In this document: one piece after another, positions 62,117-64,000 of the stretch
How positions within the stretch are numbered: position 1 is the first letter of the stretch
Layout of the letters: every line of letters starts with the position of its first letter
NCBI GenBank assembly: GCA_025345505.1
Contig: JANVCC010000010.1
Coordinates: 43,845,738 to 43,909,737, forward strand
Direction of reading: 5' to 3'
From: Todiramphus chloris collaris
Taxonomy: Eukaryota; Chordata; Aves; Coraciiformes; Alcedinidae
Length of the DNA: 64,000 nucleotides
The notes under the pieces: model-generated
Seen by the model: the letters and a program-made list of their open reading frames with translations, nothing else
What the model was told of the DNA's origin: nothing
Databases searched by the model: none
Translations under genes and position numbers: made by a program

Positions 62117-62775
62117 TAGAATCATAGAATGTCAAGGGCTGGAAGGGACCTTGAGAGATCATCTAGTCCAACCCCCCTGCCAGAGCAGGATCACCTAGAC
62201 CAGGACACACAGGAACGCGTCCAGGTGGGTCTTGAATATCTCCAGAGAGGGAGACTCCATAACCCCCCCCGGGCAGCCTGTTCCAGTGTTCCATCACCCT
62301 CACTGTGAAAAAATTTTTCCCTATGTTTACATGAAACTTCCTGTGCCTCAGCTTCAACCCATTACCCCTTGTCCTATCATTGGGCATCACCGAGAAAAGC
62401 CTGGCGCCATCTTCCTGGCACTCACCCTTCATATATTTATAAACATTGATTAAATCATCCCTTAGTCTTCTTTTCTCTAAGCTAAAAAGCCCCAGCTCCC
62501 TCAGTCTATCCTCATAAGAGAGATGTTCCACTCCCTTAATCATCTTTGTAGCCCTGCGCTGGACCATCTCCAGCAGTTCCATGTCCTTCTTAAACTGGGG
62601 GGCCCAGAACTGGACACAGTATTCCAGATGTGGCCTCACTAGGGCAGAGTAGAGGGGCAGGAGAACCTCTCTCAACCTATTAGCCCTATTAGCATTGGCC
62701 CTCTTGGCCACAAGAGCACACTACGGGCTCATGGTCAGCCTCCCATCAACCAGGACCCCCAGGTCCTTTTCCCCT
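62117..62775 (-). mobile_element. CR1 LINE, young 3' copy
   Basis: On the minus strand this runs from the [14 protein letters not shown] region of CR1 ORF2 (5' end at 62775) to the 3' UTR and the terminal ATTCTA at 62117. It is almost the same as the corresponding part of the copy at 12296-14550, clearly the same subfamily, inserted in the opposite orientation. The 5' end is a sharp truncation into unique A/T-rich sequence. Compared with its relative it lacks about a dozen codons around 62690 and has a length change in a C run near 62263-62272. Confidence 0.96.
62163..62711 (-). pseudogene. CR1 ORF2 C-terminal region
   Basis: A 182-codon open frame covering [20 protein letters not shown], the VQFWAP block, [11 protein letters not shown] and [15 protein letters not shown], all shared nearly residue for residue with the end of the reading frame at 12819-14462. 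After NRLPGG the frame shifts because the C/G homopolymer differs in length, so the normal LCDLV ending is replaced by an unrelated tail running into the 3' UTR. Just after the first methionine an in-frame deletion removes a stretch equivalent to [11 protein letters not shown]. The RT core is absent, so it has no activity. Confidence 0.93.
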
Positions 62776-64000
62776 AAAATAGTTAGTAAAATAACGTACA
62801 GTTATTTTCCATACATTTTCTAAAAGAATGTAATTTGCTATTTGTTATTATATTCCATATTTTTTCCTTTATATTATTTGCATGCACCATTTTTTTACCT
62901 ATTTCCAATTGATAAATCATAAATGTCATTAGAATATTTATGTTCTCTCTTAAAATATCCCTATCAGTCATAATGTGTCTTGACAAGTGTCATAGTCTGA
63001 AGTGTCATAGTATATTCTCCTCCAAGTTAATTACTTTATTTTTTGTTATAAATCTTTGATTATTGTTTTCCAATGGATTTTCAGTGCAGATGATGGTATT
63101 TGTATCTAGCGCAAATCAAATTTATTAGAAGAGGGAGATTTTACCAGGTTTTTCATATCAAATATCGTATTAAAACTGATTTCTCTTCTGTATTCTCCTC
63201 AGCTACTTCTCTTTTGCCTTTTTTTCTTCATTGTTCATTTTCCACTTCTTGTGTCTTGGCATCTAAAAATCTCTCATGTTTTTTCCAAGTGTCCACTACC
63301 ATGGGTTAGGGTAGTCATATAAAAATCTTCAGACAAAACAAAAAAGAGAAAAATACTTTTTTTTTTTTTTTTAATGAATCAGTTATCCACTCCTAAACGT
63401 TTTTTCTAGACTGTTTAAATGTATTAAAATTAATGGAAGGTTTTAGAATATAGTTAGAAATGTCTTATACAGCAGGTTTTTTTCCCAAGATTATTTTGGA
63501 GGTTTCAGTGCCCTCTAGTGGGTTACAGGTTTAACTTTTTTTTTTTTTTTTTCTTCCCCCCCATGGTTTCACTAGTTCCAAATATGTACAAGACAAACAA
63601 ACTGAATTAATATCCAGGGACTTGAACAATGTCCAGCAAGGACAGGGGGTAAAGTAGTAATCATGTGTCATAGTTATTCAAAACCACATGAGTAGTTACA
63701 AATTTAAGAGGCACTTTTCCACATATGATTTTCGGTTGACAGAGGCCTTGGCACATTTAATCTTACACAACTGTATGAAATGTCTAGAAAGTGATAGCCT
63801 CTGCAGGAGGGGTTGAAAGGTATGTAAGAAACCTGATCGAATGTTTCGGCATATGTTTGTTGGCACCTCTGTATCTGGGAGGGAAAATATTGCACCGTTC
63901 TCAGTACCACAAACACTGCTTTGAATTGTTGCAGCTTTCTTTCATGCTGTTCACATGATGTCTGAAGGATGAGACCAATATGTACTTTAGAATATTTTGG
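62776..64000. other. Non-coding unique sequence
   Basis: No recognised gene. T runs at about 63358-63373 and 63538-63552, the second followed by CTTCCCCCCC. Open frames of about 70 codons are unrecognised. Confidence 0.55.

Noticed and set aside
1-64000. CRISPR array, operon, tRNA, rRNA or snRNA genes
   Set aside because: No regularly spaced repeats, no tRNA-like B-box with cloverleaf arms and no familiar small-RNA sequence were seen. The DNA is vertebrate, so bacterial features are not expected.

Overview
The window is AT-rich, non-coding vertebrate DNA from a bird. Copies of the CR1 LINE make the avian assignment secure: their RT reading frames are recognisable, and several 3' ends carry the (ATTCTATG)n tail. 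Solo LTRs in the style of avian ERVL elements support it. I recognise no host protein-coding gene, rRNA, tRNA, snRNA, miRNA or CRISPR array. Apart from the CR1 reading frames, the open frames are short, scattered and lack family motifs or codon coherence. The stretch is best read as intergenic or deep intronic. That CR1 was active fairly late in this lineage is inferred from one copy whose RT reading frame is broken only once.

Layout. 1-3393 is unique sequence with a GGGCA tandem repeat. A CR1 3' fragment on the minus strand lies at 3394-4128 and an old, internally deleted CR1 on the plus strand at about 6215-7014. The best CR1, about 2.25 kb, occupies about 12296-14550 on the plus strand. 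Small CR1 pieces sit at 18268-18325 and 24416-24993 (minus). Two solo LTRs follow: 26313-27095 (783 bp, 5-bp target duplication with one mismatch) and 28106-28734 (629 bp, a different family with octamer, TATA and AATAAA). A truncated inverted relative of the first LTR lies at 33617-33842. A long, degraded CR1 on the minus strand (about 41166-42337) abuts a second CR1 3' end (42338-42411). At 48017-48759 a CR1 3' end on the plus strand has been split by a 361-bp solo LTR (48076-48436) flanked by a 5-bp target duplication. A further LTR at 52094-52776 holds an A/C-rich expansion where its promoter should be. A 1030-bp LTR lies at 57949-58978 with a near-perfect 5-bp duplication. A second copy of the young CR1 subfamily is at 62117-62775 (minus).

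How the parts relate. The window is a record of retrotransposon accumulation: old CR1s, then ERVL-like LTRs (one inside a CR1), then young CR1s. All five full-length LTRs point the same way (+), and none has retained internal retroviral sequence, so each is read as a solo LTR left by LTR-LTR recombination. The LTRs are the only promoter- and polyadenylation-like elements I can point to. I did not find a convincing undescribed biological system. The observations most worth a second look are the nested LTR, the near-intact CR1 RT, the LTR with a replaced promoter region, and a few hairpins and tandem repeats. Exact element boundaries, subfamily names and percent identities need alignment and are not claimed here.
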